Of a stretch of DNA of 64,000 nucleotides, positions 33,903-43,578 are shown one piece after another. This stretch comes from JAFAHD01 sp963772515 (lineage in GTDB: Bacteria > Vulcanimicrobiota > Vulcanimicrobiia > Eremiobacterales > Eremiobacteraceae): assembly GCA_963772515.1 (NCBI GenBank), contig CAVYXC010000002.1, forward strand, positions 496,001 through 560,000, in the 5' to 3' direction. Every line of letters begins with the position of its first letter. Position 1 is the stretch's first letter. The notes under the pieces were generated by a model. It was given only the letters and a program-made list of their open reading frames with translations, did not search any database and was not told the DNA's origin. A program made the position numbers and the translations under genes.

Positions 33903-34000
33903 GCCGTCCCTCTCCTTTGTAGTATGGGTGCTGTTGCGGCGGATGTGTTTGCACCGCCTGCAATATCGATTCGCCCGTCACGAAAGGTCGCATCGCTCGC

Positions 34001-34603
34001 GTGACTGCTCGGCGCACCGGCGTGCTCGGCGGCACGTTTGACCCGATCCACTACGGCCATCTGTTCATCGCTGATGCGGTGCGTGCGCGCGCGCGCCTCG
34101 ATCGCGTGCTTTTCGTGCCTGTCGGCGATCCCGCGCACCGCGCCGTCCACGCGTCGGGCGCGCATCGCTTGGCTATGGTGCAACTCGCGATCGCCGGCAA
34201 TCCGGCGTTTGCCCTCGACACCACGGCGCTCCAGCAGCCCGGCCCGGTGTACACCGCCGACACGCTCGCGCTCATGCGCGCCGCGTACCCCGGGGACGAA
34301 CTCAACTTCATCGCCGGCGTCGACTCGTTGACCGTGAGCCGTTGGCGCAGGCTCGAAGAGGTGGCGTCAGCGCTCGCGCGCTTCTATGTGGTGCGTCGCG
34401 AAGGCACGCGCACGGAAGACCTCGCTGCCATCATCGGCGACCTTCCGAAGGAGCTCCAAGCGCGTTTCGAACTGCTCGATCTGCCGCTCGTGGACATCTC
34501 GGCCAGCGTTATCAGAGAGCGTGTGGCGGCTGCACAGCCCATACGGTATCTAACGCCCGACGACGTCGGGCGTTACATCGATACGCAGCGATTATATCGC
34601 TAG
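34001..34603 (+). CDS. nadD: Nicotinate-nucleotide adenylyltransferase
   Basis: Makes deamido-NAD from nicotinate mononucleotide; 200 aa, cytosolic. It begins TARRTGVLGGTFDPIHYGHL with the HxGH nucleotidyltransferase motif, has LNFIAGVDSLTVSRWRRLEE in the middle and LVDISASVIRERVAAAQPIR plus YLTPDDVGRYI at the C-terminus, all family-typical. Start GTG 34001. In many bacteria it follows obg; here a glycosyltransferase gene of opposite orientation intervenes. Confidence 0.93.
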   Translation: MTARRTGVLGGTFDPIHYGHLFIADAVRARARLDRVLFVPVGDPAHRAVHASGAHRLAMVQLAIAGNPAFALDTTALQQPGPVYTADTLALMRAAYPGDELNFIAGVDSLTVSRWRRLEEVASALARFYVVRREGTRTEDLAAIIGDLPKELQARFELLDLPLVDISASVIRERVAAAQPIRYLTPDDVGRYIDTQRLYR

Positions 34604-34630
34604 TTCAGGCTGAGTGCGGGGAACGAGAAC

Positions 34631-34813
34631 GTGCCCGTCGCAATCGGTCGCGTGGGTCGCTTCGCGCCGGCCGGGCCCGGCAATCCCAACAGGATGATGC
34701 GGATATTGCCCGCCGCGCGGATGAGGCGGCGCGATGACTCGTGCGGATTGATCAACAGACGTGACCTCACGGCATTGATGAAAAGGAAGATCCAAGGGGT
34801 TCGGTATCCTTGA
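34631..34813 (+). CDS. Doubtful small ORF upstream of lysA
   Basis: 60-aa basic reading frame from GTG 34631, starting PVAIGRVGRFAPAGPGNPNR. Its TGA overlaps the TTG start of lysA (TTGA), the coupling seen throughout the window. No homology is recognised and the ribosome-binding site is weak. A 56-residue frame exists on the other strand of the same segment (stop near 34600) and is equally unsupported. The 206-bp gap between nadD and lysA otherwise shows nothing recognisable; no riboswitch-like structure was identified by eye. Confidence 0.25.
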   Translation: MPVAIGRVGRFAPAGPGNPNRMMRILPAARMRRRDDSCGLINRRDLTALMKRKIQGVRYP

Positions 34814-36162
34814 GTATACGCTCGGATGCCTCGGCTCACAATGCCGAACGTACGGTCGATGTGGCGCTTGGCGGCTGCCGCCCATTCGAGCTGGCGAAAC
34901 AGTTCGGCACGCCGCTGCTGGTGATCGACGAGGCGGTCCTGCGGGCGCACATGGAACGCTTTAGGCTCGCGTTCTCCGGTTCCGGGCGAGCGGGGCGTGC
35001 GACCCCGATCGCGGTTGACGTGACATACGCGGCCAAGGCGTTTATGCTCAAGGCGATCGTGCGGATCGCCTTCGAGGAGGGGCTTGCGATCGACGTCTGT
35101 TCGGCCGGCGAGCTGCACACCGCGCTGCGTGCGGGCGTGCCCGCGCAGCGCTGCCTGATGCACGGTTGCTTCAAGACGCCTGAAGAGATCGAGCTGGCCG
35201 TGTCTTCGGGTGTGGGTTATGTGATCGTCGACCATCTGGCTGAGATCGATGCGCTCGACGCTGCGGCGCGCCAGCGCGGCGTGCGCCAGCGCGTGCTCGT
35301 GCGCGTCAACCCTGAGATCTCGACCGACACCCACGAGCACGTGCAGACCAGCGGTCCGGATTCGAAGTTCGGCTTTGCGATCGCCGATGGTCAGGCGCGT
35401 ATGGCGATCGAGCGGGTTGGCGCGGCGCAAGGCCTTGTGCTTGCGGGCATCCATTGTCATATCGGTTCGCGCATTTACGATCTTTCGAAGTACGACGAGG
35501 AGATCGCCGCGCTCGCCGCATTCGTGCGTTCGCTGCGCGGATTGCCCGGTGCCAGCTTCGCCGCGATCGACGTCGGCGGCGGCATCGGTATTTCGGAACG
35601 CGGCGAGAGCGCGCCCACGGCCGCGCAATGGGCCGAGGTCATCTTCGAAGCGTTCGAACGTCATTTCATCGGAGCCGGCCTTGAGTGCGCACAATTGCTG
35701 GTGGAGCCGGGCCGCGCGCTCGTCGCCTCCTCGGGCACGACGTTGTATACGATCGGCGTGCGCAAGACGCTGCCGGACGGCTCGCGCGCGTTGATCGTCG
35801 ACGGCGGGCTGTCCGACAATCCGCGGCCCGCATTGTACGACGCGCGCTACGACGTGACGTTGCTGCGCGCGGCACGGCCGCAGGACGCGCCGGCCAGCGA
35901 ACCCGGCACCGCCGCGCGCCCTGACCTCTACACCGTCTTTGGGCGCCACTGCGAAACCGACCGTCTGTTTCCGGATGTCCGTTTGTCGGACCCTAAACCG
36001 GGCGATCTGCTCGCGGTGCACAACGCAGGCGCCTACACCTATTCCATGGCCAGCAACTACAACCGCTTCCCGAAGCCGGCGGTCGTGCTGGCGCGCGCGG
36101 GGCAGGCGAAGCTCATCGCCAAACGCGAATCGCTCGACCACATGCTGGAGCTCGATCTGTGA
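34810..36162 (+). CDS. lysA: Diaminopimelate decarboxylase
   Basis: PLP enzyme (fold III) that forms L-lysine from meso-diaminopimelate, 450 aa. The PLP lysine is in VTYAAKAFMLKAIVR (about residue 77). The barrel motif GIHCHIGSRI is near residue 218 and the glycine loop IDVGGGIGISERG near 256. The C-terminal catalytic FGRHCETDRLFPDVR carries the active-site Cys. The start TTG 34810 is preceded by AAGGGG; an internal start cannot be excluded, since the first 15 residues are poorly conserved in type. It is translationally coupled to the lipoprotein gene downstream. Confidence 0.93.
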   Translation: MSIRSDASAHNAERTVDVALGGCRPFELAKQFGTPLLVIDEAVLRAHMERFRLAFSGSGRAGRATPIAVDVTYAAKAFMLKAIVRIAFEEGLAIDVCSAGELHTALRAGVPAQRCLMHGCFKTPEEIELAVSSGVGYVIVDHLAEIDALDAAARQRGVRQRVLVRVNPEISTDTHEHVQTSGPDSKFGFAIADGQARMAIERVGAAQGLVLAGIHCHIGSRIYDLSKYDEEIAALAAFVRSLRGLPGASFAAIDVGGGIGISERGESAPTAAQWAEVIFEAFERHFIGAGLECAQLLVEPGRALVASSGTTLYTIGVRKTLPDGSRALIVDGGLSDNPRPALYDARYDVTLLRAARPQDAPASEPGTAARPDLYTVFGRHCETDRLFPDVRLSDPKPGDLLAVHNAGAYTYSMASNYNRFPKPAVVLARAGQAKLIAKRESLDHMLELDL

Positions 36163-36599
36163 GCCGTCGCTCTCTGGCGCTCGCCGCAGCGGTCGCCTTC
36201 GCGTCCGCCGCCGCTTTCGCGCTGACCGCGTGTTCGGCGAATTCCGAGGCGCCGGACAACCTCGCGGCGATCGACGACATCCATCAGCACAAGAACGGGC
36301 AAGAAGTGACCGTCGAAGGAACGGTCGCCCAAGTGCTGCCCAACGAGTCGAGCGCGACCGGCCGGCACGAGCGCTTCATCTTAGATGTGCACACCGGCAG
36401 CGGCGACGAGCAGCTCATCCTGGTCGCGCATAACATCGACATCGCGCCGCAAGTCCCGCTTGCGGAGGGCGATGATGTGATCGTGCACGGCGACCTTGAG
36501 CTCGACGCCTCAGGGCCGGTCATGCATTGGACGCATCACGACCCGAGCGGTCGCCATCCCGCGGGCTTCATCAAGGTGCACGGCCAGATCTATGAATGA
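36159..36599 (+). CDS. DUF3465 lipoprotein
   Basis: 146-aa exported protein. A signal peptide of 24 residues ends in the lipobox ALTAC and is followed by an OB-fold-like domain: QEVTVEGTVAQVLPN, then RHERFILDVHTGSGDEQLIL, AHNIDIAPQVPLAEGDDVIV and a C-terminal VMHWTHHDPSGRHPAGFIKV. The HWTHHDPxGRH pattern is the hallmark of DUF3465. GTG 36159 overlaps the lysA stop. Function unknown; probably a periplasm-facing membrane-anchored protein. Confidence 0.82.
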   Translation: MSRRSLALAAAVAFASAAAFALTACSANSEAPDNLAAIDDIHQHKNGQEVTVEGTVAQVLPNESSATGRHERFILDVHTGSGDEQLILVAHNIDIAPQVPLAEGDDVIVHGDLELDASGPVMHWTHHDPSGRHPAGFIKVHGQIYE

Positions 36600-37203
36600 A
36601 GGCGCGTCGAGAGAACGCGCGCCACGCCTGTCGGTCGCTCTCGCTTCGATCTCGCCCCGCCGCCGCCAACTGCTCGAGAGCCTCGGTCTTACCGTGGTGG
36701 TCGTGGCAAGCGGGTACGATGAAGACGAGCACGCCGAGCGCTACCCGGATCCCAAAGACATGGTCCTGGCCCACGCACTGGGCAAGGCTGCGGAAGCGCA
36801 CGCTTCCGGCCCGCCGCTGCTCGTGGCGGCCGACACCGCCGTCGTGATCGAGGGCCAGGTACTCGGCAAACCGCGCGACGCCTCCGAAGCCGCGGCCATG
36901 CTCCGGCGCCTGTCCGGCAACCGCCATGTAGTGCACACCGGATTCGCGCTGCTCGACCGCGCCAGCGGTAGATCGACAAGCGGTGTCGAGTCGACCGCGG
37001 TCACGTTTATGGAGCTCGACGAGGCGCAAATCGCGCGTTACGTCGCCACCGGCGAACCGCTGGATAAGGCCGGCGCGTATGGCATCCAAGGTCGCGGTGC
37101 GTTGCTTGTCGCATCCATAGACGGGGACTTCTATACCGTCATGGGACTGCCGCTCGCGCGCCTGGGGCGCGCGTTTGCTTCGCTAGGACACGAACTGCTC
37201 TAA
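36592..37203 (+). CDS. maf: Maf-type nucleoside triphosphate pyrophosphatase
   Basis: House-cleaning pyrophosphatase of 203 aa linked to septum and shape genes. The signature VALASISPRRRQLLESLGL sits near residue 15, followed by the KAAEAHASGPPLLVAADTAV region with the catalytic acidic residue and LGKPRDASEAAAMLRRLSG. C-terminal GIQGRGALLVASIDGDFYTV matches the family. The start at ATG 36592 overlaps the end of the DUF3465 gene by 8 bp. It lies directly upstream of mreB, a common arrangement. Confidence 0.93.
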   Translation: MNEGASRERAPRLSVALASISPRRRQLLESLGLTVVVVASGYDEDEHAERYPDPKDMVLAHALGKAAEAHASGPPLLVAADTAVVIEGQVLGKPRDASEAAAMLRRLSGNRHVVHTGFALLDRASGRSTSGVESTAVTFMELDEAQIARYVATGEPLDKAGAYGIQGRGALLVASIDGDFYTVMGLPLARLGRAFASLGHELL

Positions 37204-37210
37204 CACACGC

Positions 37211-38314
<1,104 letters not shown>

Positions 38315-39074
38315 TCATCGTGGCTGCTAGCGTGTCGCTGCTCGAGATCGACGCCTCGCGCAACGGGCGTCAGAGCCCGATCGACGTCGTCGTCGGCGCG
38401 GTCTACACGCCGTTGCAGGCCGGTCTCACGCGCGTGGTCGAGGCCGTCGGCACGGGCGTGCACGACGTGCTGCACGCGGGCGAATTCGCTGCGCAGAACC
38501 AAGCGTTGCAAGACAAAGCGGGCAAACTTGCCGCGGCGAATCAACGCTTGCAGGCCGATGCCGCCGAGAACCGCGAGCTGCGCCGCTTGCTTGCGATGAA
38601 GCAGACGCTGCCGGGCGACGCCGTCGTCGCCGATATCATCGGCTACGTGCCTGAGTCCACGCGCCGCGAGGTGACGGTCGATCGCGGCTCGCGCGACGGG
38701 GTGCATCGCGACAGCGTCGTGGTGAGCGGTGACGGATTGGTCGGACACGTGTTGAGCGTCGGACCTCACGAAGCTCGCGTGCTGCTCGTCATCGATCCCG
38801 AAAGCGCGGTGCCGGCGTACTTGCGGCGCTCGCGCTCGTGGGGTATCGTCACCGGCACGTGGCTGCACGCCAAGATGAAGTACATCGATCAGAACGCCAC
38901 CCTGCAGCAAGGCGACATCGTGGTCACAGGCCATGGCGAGATCTATCCGAGCGGCATCCTCATCGGCACGGTGCGCGAGATCGATCGTAAGGACAACGCG
39001 CTCTATCAGACTGCGGTGCTCGAGCCCGCGGTTGATTTCCACTCGCTCCAACACGTGCTGGTGTACACCTCGCC

Positions 39075-39641
39075 ATGAGCGCTGACATGGTGCGCAGTTC
39101 ACCGCCGCGCGTGTTGTTCGGACCGCAGCGCCCGGTCGATGCAGGCGCGGCTGCACCGCCGCGCTTTGCGCTGCTGCTCCTCCTCGCCGCCATCGCAGTG
39201 CTGCTGCAAGTCACCTTCGCCCACGCCTGGACGCTGCGCGGCGCGCAGCCGAGCCTGTTGACGGTGTTGATCGTGTGGACGGGATTGCGTTGCGGCCCGA
39301 CCACCGGCGGGTGGCTCGGCTTGATCGGCGGCGTGCTCGAAGACGCGCTCGGCGGCGGCGGCGCGAACGTGCTGGGCGGCGCGCTCGTCGGATTTCTCTC
39401 TGGGCTGCTCAGCAGCCGCTACTTCGCCGAATCGCTGACCGTGGTGATCGCCGCCGTCGCGGGCGGCACGATCGTGCGCAACGCGGTCTCCTATATCGTG
39501 CTTGAAATCGCCTACGGTGATCGGGGCACCTATCACCGCTTTGCGCACGCGACAGCCTGGGAAGTCCTGCTCAACTGTGCGCTTGCCGCGATCGTGGTGC
39601 TTGCGTTGCGCTGGTGGTCCAACCGCCGGCCGGCGATCTAA
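39075..39641 (+). CDS. mreD: Rod-shape-determining protein MreD
   Basis: Integral membrane protein of 188 aa with about five hydrophobic helices, the first from residue 31 (FALLLLLAAIAVLLQVTFAH). MreD-like features are PSLLTVLIVWTGLRCGPTTG followed by GWLGLIGGVLEDALGGG and the position between mreC and PBP2. An unusual 30-residue hydrophilic N-terminus precedes helix 1. Identity rests partly on context because MreD is poorly conserved. Confidence 0.85.
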   Translation: MSADMVRSSPPRVLFGPQRPVDAGAAAPPRFALLLLLAAIAVLLQVTFAHAWTLRGAQPSLLTVLIVWTGLRCGPTTGGWLGLIGGVLEDALGGGGANVLGGALVGFLSGLLSSRYFAESLTVVIAAVAGGTIVRNAVSYIVLEIAYGDRGTYHRFAHATAWEVLLNCALAAIVVLALRWWSNRRPAI

Positions 39642-39644
39642 CCG

Positions 39645-41555
39645 ATGCAAGGACTGTGGGGACGACACGGACCCGAGAACGCGGACGAGCGCGCTGCGCT
39701 GCCGCGTCTGCTGATCTTCCTCGGCGGCGTCGCGATCGCGATCGCGGTGTTGATCTGGCGCCTGGCCGACGTGCAGCTCGTGCACGGCGCCTCATACGAA
39801 ACGCTCGCGGATCAGAACCAGCTGCGCACGATCCCGCTGACCGCGCCGCGCGGCCTGATGTACGACCGCCACGGCGTCATCGTCGTCAGCAACCGTCCGT
39901 CCTTCGTCGTGCAAGTCGTGCCGATGCAGATCGCCGATCCGGCGGCGGAAATCGACGAGCTCGCGAGCATCTTGCACGTGACGCCGGCGAGCCTATGGAA
40001 GCGGCTGTTGCGTTATAACGGCGTCACCTATCCGACGTTCGACGCGCTTGCCGGCGCCGTGCCGCTCGGTCCGATCACCATCGCCGGCGATCTCAACCCG
40101 GCGACCGTCGCGCGTTTTTCAGAGCGCGCGGACCGGCTTTCCGGCATGGCCGTCGAGCTGCTGCCGGTGCGCAGTTATCCGTACGGCACCATCGGCTCGC
40201 ATATCGTCGGCTATGTCGGGCGCATCACGCAAGATGAGTACGACGCCCGCAAACATCTGGGATACGAGCCCAACGACACGATCGGCAAAGAGGGCCTGGA
40301 GTACACATACGACGAGATCATGCGCGGCGAGAACGGCGGCCGCCAGATCAAGGTCAATTCGGCGGGCATGGCGGTCGCCACGCTCGGCGAGCGCGAAGCG
40401 GTGCCGGGCAACAGTCTCGATCTCACCGTCGATTGGCGTTTGCAACGCGCGGCCGAGATCGCGATGGACAAGCAAATTCGCGTCATCGCAGCGCGCATCG
40501 GCCACCGTATCGCCGGCGCCGCGATCGTCGAGGACGTGCACAGCGGCGCGATCCTCGCGCTGGTGAGCCAGCCGAACGTCAATCCGAACGATTTCGCGCT
40601 GCCCATCAGCGAAGCGCGCTACGACCAATATCTGAACGATCCGCTCAAGCCGCTCTTCACGCGAGCGATCGCCGGCAAGTATCCGACCGGATCGACCTTC
40701 AAGATGATCACGAGCTCCGCCGCGCTTGCCAGCGGCGTGCTGACGGCCGACAGCGTGCGCTACTGCCCTGGCTTCTTCGACCTCGGCGTCATCTTCAACG
40801 ACGATGCGCGCGGCGGCCACGGCACGCTCAACGTCGTCCAGGCCATCTCGCGTTCGTGCGACGTCTTCTTCTATAAGGTCGGCTTCGAGCTTGGGATCAC
40901 GCGACTGGACCGCTATGCGGCGGCATACGGGATCGGAGCGCAGACCGGCATCGATCTTCCCGGCGAAACGATCGGCACGCTGCCGACACCCGATTGGAAA
41001 AAGCGCGCGTACGACGATCAGTGGTATGCCGGCGATACAGTCAACATGGCGATCGGCCAGGGCTACGTCGAGGTGTCGCCGATCCAACTGCTGCGCGTGG
41101 TGACCGCGGTCGCCAACGGCGGCACGCTGTATCGTCCGTTTCTGCTTGCCGACGTGCGCGACGCGCACGGCCATGTCGCCGCGCGCTCGCAACCCGTGGT
41201 GGAAGGCCACGTGCCGGTACCCGAAAACGATTTGCAATTGGTGCGCGAGGGCATGCTCGGCGCTATCGAAAGTCCGTACGGCACGGCATACAACGTGTTG
41301 ATCCCCGGCTTCCACTACGCCGGCAAGACCGGTACCGTCGAAAACGTGCGTACGCCGGACAATCCTGAAGGGCGCAATCATGCATGGTTCGTGTGCTTCG
41401 CGCCGTACGATCATCCGCAGATCGCGGTGGTCGTGTTCATGGAAAAAAGCGGCGGCTTCGGCGCCGTCAATGCGGCACCGGTCGCACAAGACATCGTGGA
41501 ATCGTACTTCCGCCTCAGCCGCGAGGGACCGGCCGGCAGCGGCATCCACGACTAG
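39645..41555 (+). CDS. mrdA: Penicillin-binding protein 2 (elongasome transpeptidase)
   Basis: Class B PBP of 636 aa that cross-links peptidoglycan during elongation. It has a cytoplasmic tail, one transmembrane helix (about 23-44), a dimerisation domain with LTAPRGLMYDRHGVIVVSNR and GHIVGY-like SHIVGYVGRI, and a transpeptidase domain. The catalytic motifs are YPTGSTFKMITS (SxxK, near 348), SRSCDVFFYK (SxN-type) and AGKTGTVENV (KTG, near 560). It ends the mre operon and is followed by an aminotransferase gene. rodA is not seen next to it. Confidence 0.94.
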   Translation: MQGLWGRHGPENADERAALPRLLIFLGGVAIAIAVLIWRLADVQLVHGASYETLADQNQLRTIPLTAPRGLMYDRHGVIVVSNRPSFVVQVVPMQIADPAAEIDELASILHVTPASLWKRLLRYNGVTYPTFDALAGAVPLGPITIAGDLNPATVARFSERADRLSGMAVELLPVRSYPYGTIGSHIVGYVGRITQDEYDARKHLGYEPNDTIGKEGLEYTYDEIMRGENGGRQIKVNSAGMAVATLGEREAVPGNSLDLTVDWRLQRAAEIAMDKQIRVIAARIGHRIAGAAIVEDVHSGAILALVSQPNVNPNDFALPISEARYDQYLNDPLKPLFTRAIAGKYPTGSTFKMITSSAALASGVLTADSVRYCPGFFDLGVIFNDDARGGHGTLNVVQAISRSCDVFFYKVGFELGITRLDRYAAAYGIGAQTGIDLPGETIGTLPTPDWKKRAYDDQWYAGDTVNMAIGQGYVEVSPIQLLRVVTAVANGGTLYRPFLLADVRDAHGHVAARSQPVVEGHVPVPENDLQLVREGMLGAIESPYGTAYNVLIPGFHYAGKTGTVENVRTPDNPEGRNHAWFVCFAPYDHPQIAVVVFMEKSGGFGAVNAAPVAQDIVESYFRLSREGPAGSGIHD

Positions 41556-41597
41556 ATGCGAGGGACGCCGTTTCGCGTCCGCGAAACCCGAACCATC

Positions 41598-42785
41598 ATG
41601 CAAACGACGACGTTTCCGCTCGCCGAGTCTATGCGCCGTCTCGGCACCGAGAGCGCCTTTGTGGTGCTGGCGCGCGCCCGCGCCCTCGAGGCGGAGGGGC
41701 GCAACATCATCCACTTGGAGATCGGCGAGCCCGACTTCGACACCCCCGAGCACGTCAAAGAGGCCGGCATCAACTCAATCCGCTCCAACCGCACGCATTA
41801 CACGCCGGCTTCGGGCATCGCCGAATTGCGCGATGCGATCGCAAAGCACGTGACCAAGACGCGCGGCGTCGACGTCACCCGCGACAACGTCGTAGTCAGT
41901 CCGGGTGCGAAACCGACGATCGCGTTCACGCTCATGGCGCTGCTCAATCCGGGCGATGAAGTCGTCATCCCCGATCCAGCCTATCCGGCGTATCGCTCGA
42001 TCGTCACCTACGTGAACGCCGTGCCCGTTTCGGTCCCGCTGCTCGAGAGCAATCAGTTCCGCCTGGATCCGGCCGCGCTCGAGGCGGCGATCACGCCCAA
42101 GACCAAGATCTTGGTGCTGAACTCGCCGCACAATCCGACCGGCGGCATCTTGACCAATGAGGACATCTTCGCCATCGCAGCGATCGCGCGCAAGCACGAT
42201 ATCCTGGTGATCAGCGACGAGATCTACAACAGCCACTGTTACGACAAGGAATTCGCGTCGTATTATGGACTTGCCGCGATGCCCGAGCGGACGATCCTGG
42301 TCGACGGCTTCTCAAAGGCATGGGCGATGACGGGCTGGCGCCTGGGCTTCGGCGTCTATCCGAAGTATATCGCCGACGCGGTCGGCGCGCTGATGCTCAA
42401 CACCGTCTCGTGCACGACGACCTTCGTGCAGGATGCGGGCATCGCGGCGCTTCAGGGCGACATGCGGCCCGTGCAGGCGATGAACGAGGAGTTCCGCCGC
42501 CGCCGCCAGATCCTCGTGCACGGGTTGTGCGATATCCCGGGCGTGACATGCCAGATGCCGGGCGGCGCGTTCTACGTCTTCCCCAACGTGTCGGCGATCG
42601 AGCACGACGACATCAAGCTCGCCACTTACCTGTTAGAGGAAGGCGGCGTCGCGGTGCTCGGCGGCTCGACATTCGGACCGAACGGCCGCGGCTTCATCCG
42701 CCTGTCGTACGCAGCATCTGAGGAGAACCTGCGCGAGGCGCTCAAGCGCATGAAGACCGCGCTAGCGCGCTACCCGCGCAGCTGA
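41598..42785 (+). CDS. Class I/II pyridoxal-phosphate aminotransferase
   Basis: Aspartate-type aminotransferase of 395 aa, cytosolic. IIHLEIGEPDFDTPEHVKEA is near the N-terminus, HYTPASGIAELRDAI next, VLNSPHNPTGGILTN near 180, SDEIYNSHCYD near 210, and the PLP lysine in VDGFSKAWAMTGWRLGFGVY near 243. C-terminal GRGFIRLSYAASEENL is conserved. ATG 41598 is preferred since homology begins shortly after it; ATG 41556, directly after the PBP2 stop, would add 14 residues. Amino-acid specificity cannot be told. Confidence 0.9.
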   Translation: MQTTTFPLAESMRRLGTESAFVVLARARALEAEGRNIIHLEIGEPDFDTPEHVKEAGINSIRSNRTHYTPASGIAELRDAIAKHVTKTRGVDVTRDNVVVSPGAKPTIAFTLMALLNPGDEVVIPDPAYPAYRSIVTYVNAVPVSVPLLESNQFRLDPAALEAAITPKTKILVLNSPHNPTGGILTNEDIFAIAAIARKHDILVISDEIYNSHCYDKEFASYYGLAAMPERTILVDGFSKAWAMTGWRLGFGVYPKYIADAVGALMLNTVSCTTTFVQDAGIAALQGDMRPVQAMNEEFRRRRQILVHGLCDIPGVTCQMPGGAFYVFPNVSAIEHDDIKLATYLLEEGGVAVLGGSTFGPNGRGFIRLSYAASEENLREALKRMKTALARYPRS

Positions 42786-42837
42786 ACTGCGCGGCCAGTG
42801 CTCGAACAGAGCGCCGGAGCGCAACCTTCGAACGTGC

Positions 42838-43095
42838 TTAGACCGATGCTAGAGGCAGGTTTTGCCTTTGCATCCCGGCGGCGGATTCTGTGCAACCACC
42901 GAAACATGACTCATCGAAGGGCTTTCGGCGCCACCATTCTGAGCAATCGATGTCATGCGCTTCCGTGATGCAATACCTACACGATGTAGGATAGCCGGTC
43001 GCGTCCGAACCAGGATCGTTGAAATCAATTGGTTGATTGAAGAACGTCCATGAACTATGGACTAAATACCAGTCGTCTGGAAAACCGTGCAACAA
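42838..43095 (-). CDS. Hypothetical cysteine-containing ORF
   Basis: 85-residue frame from TTG 43095. It starts LHGFPDDWYLVHSSWTFF and contains six cysteines (SCRYCITEAHDIDCSEWW, SCFGGCTESAAG). The codon use is plausible, but the 5' end overlaps the start of the divergent lipoprotein gene by 46 bp and no ribosome-binding site is evident, so it may be chance or a gene fragment. It lies in the less GC-rich patch. No homology recognised. Confidence 0.3.
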   Translation of the reverse strand: MLHGFPDDWYLVHSSWTFFNQPIDFNDPGSDATGYPTSCRYCITEAHDIDCSEWWRRKPFDESCFGGCTESAAGMQRQNLPLASV

Positions 43096-43571
43096 GTGTA
43101 ATTCTCTTAATTGGCTTCACGTTGATAGCCAGCGCTTGCGCAGGCACCAAGGAAACGCATCATGACGTGCGGGCAAGCCAAAGAATAGCCCCCATCGCGC
43201 TCGCAACGAAAACACATGAACGTCTTCAACCGCGACATTCCGCTCACGGCATGTTTTGCGAAGCCTCGGGCGACGGCAGATCAGGCGTGTACAACTACAG
43301 CGTGAACGAGATTGGTCTTTCCGACGTTCCTAGGCTGTCGGCGACTGAAAGGCAAGAAGCCATGAGGGCAACGACGAGCGCCAATCAGGCCACCCTAAGG
43401 TTTGCGATTCTGAATCGCGACGGCCGGCGAGAATTCGTGATTTTCGATGCAACAGACGGCCCATGTTCCGACAACGCACCAGGGTATCCAGTTGTCAACG
43501 AACCCGGCCAGAACTCATTTTATTCTCCGGGCCTAGAACCGTTCGAAACTCGTGGTGGACCCCCATACTAG
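43050..43571 (+). CDS. Hypothetical lipoprotein in a less GC-rich patch
   Basis: 173-aa exported protein. ATG 43050 is followed by MNYGLNTSRLENRATSVILL, a hydrophobic stretch (VILLIGFTLIASAC) and a lipobox IASAC with the lipidated Cys near residue 30. The mature part has LRFAILNRDGRREFVIFDAT and ends PFETRGGPPY. No family recognised. Base composition is visibly less GC-rich than the neighbours and codon choice differs, which suggests transfer. The ribosome-binding site is weak (GAAGAA). It is isolated between the mre-linked genes and trpS, convergent with trpS. Confidence 0.6.
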   Translation: MNYGLNTSRLENRATSVILLIGFTLIASACAGTKETHHDVRASQRIAPIALATKTHERLQPRHSAHGMFCEASGDGRSGVYNYSVNEIGLSDVPRLSATERQEAMRATTSANQATLRFAILNRDGRREFVIFDATDGPCSDNAPGYPVVNEPGQNSFYSPGLEPFETRGGPPY

Positions 43572-43578
43572 TTAGAAC

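Noticed and set aside
34600..36141. 513-codon minus-strand frame opposite lysA
   Set aside because: No recognisable domain; lysA on the plus strand has all catalytic motifs.
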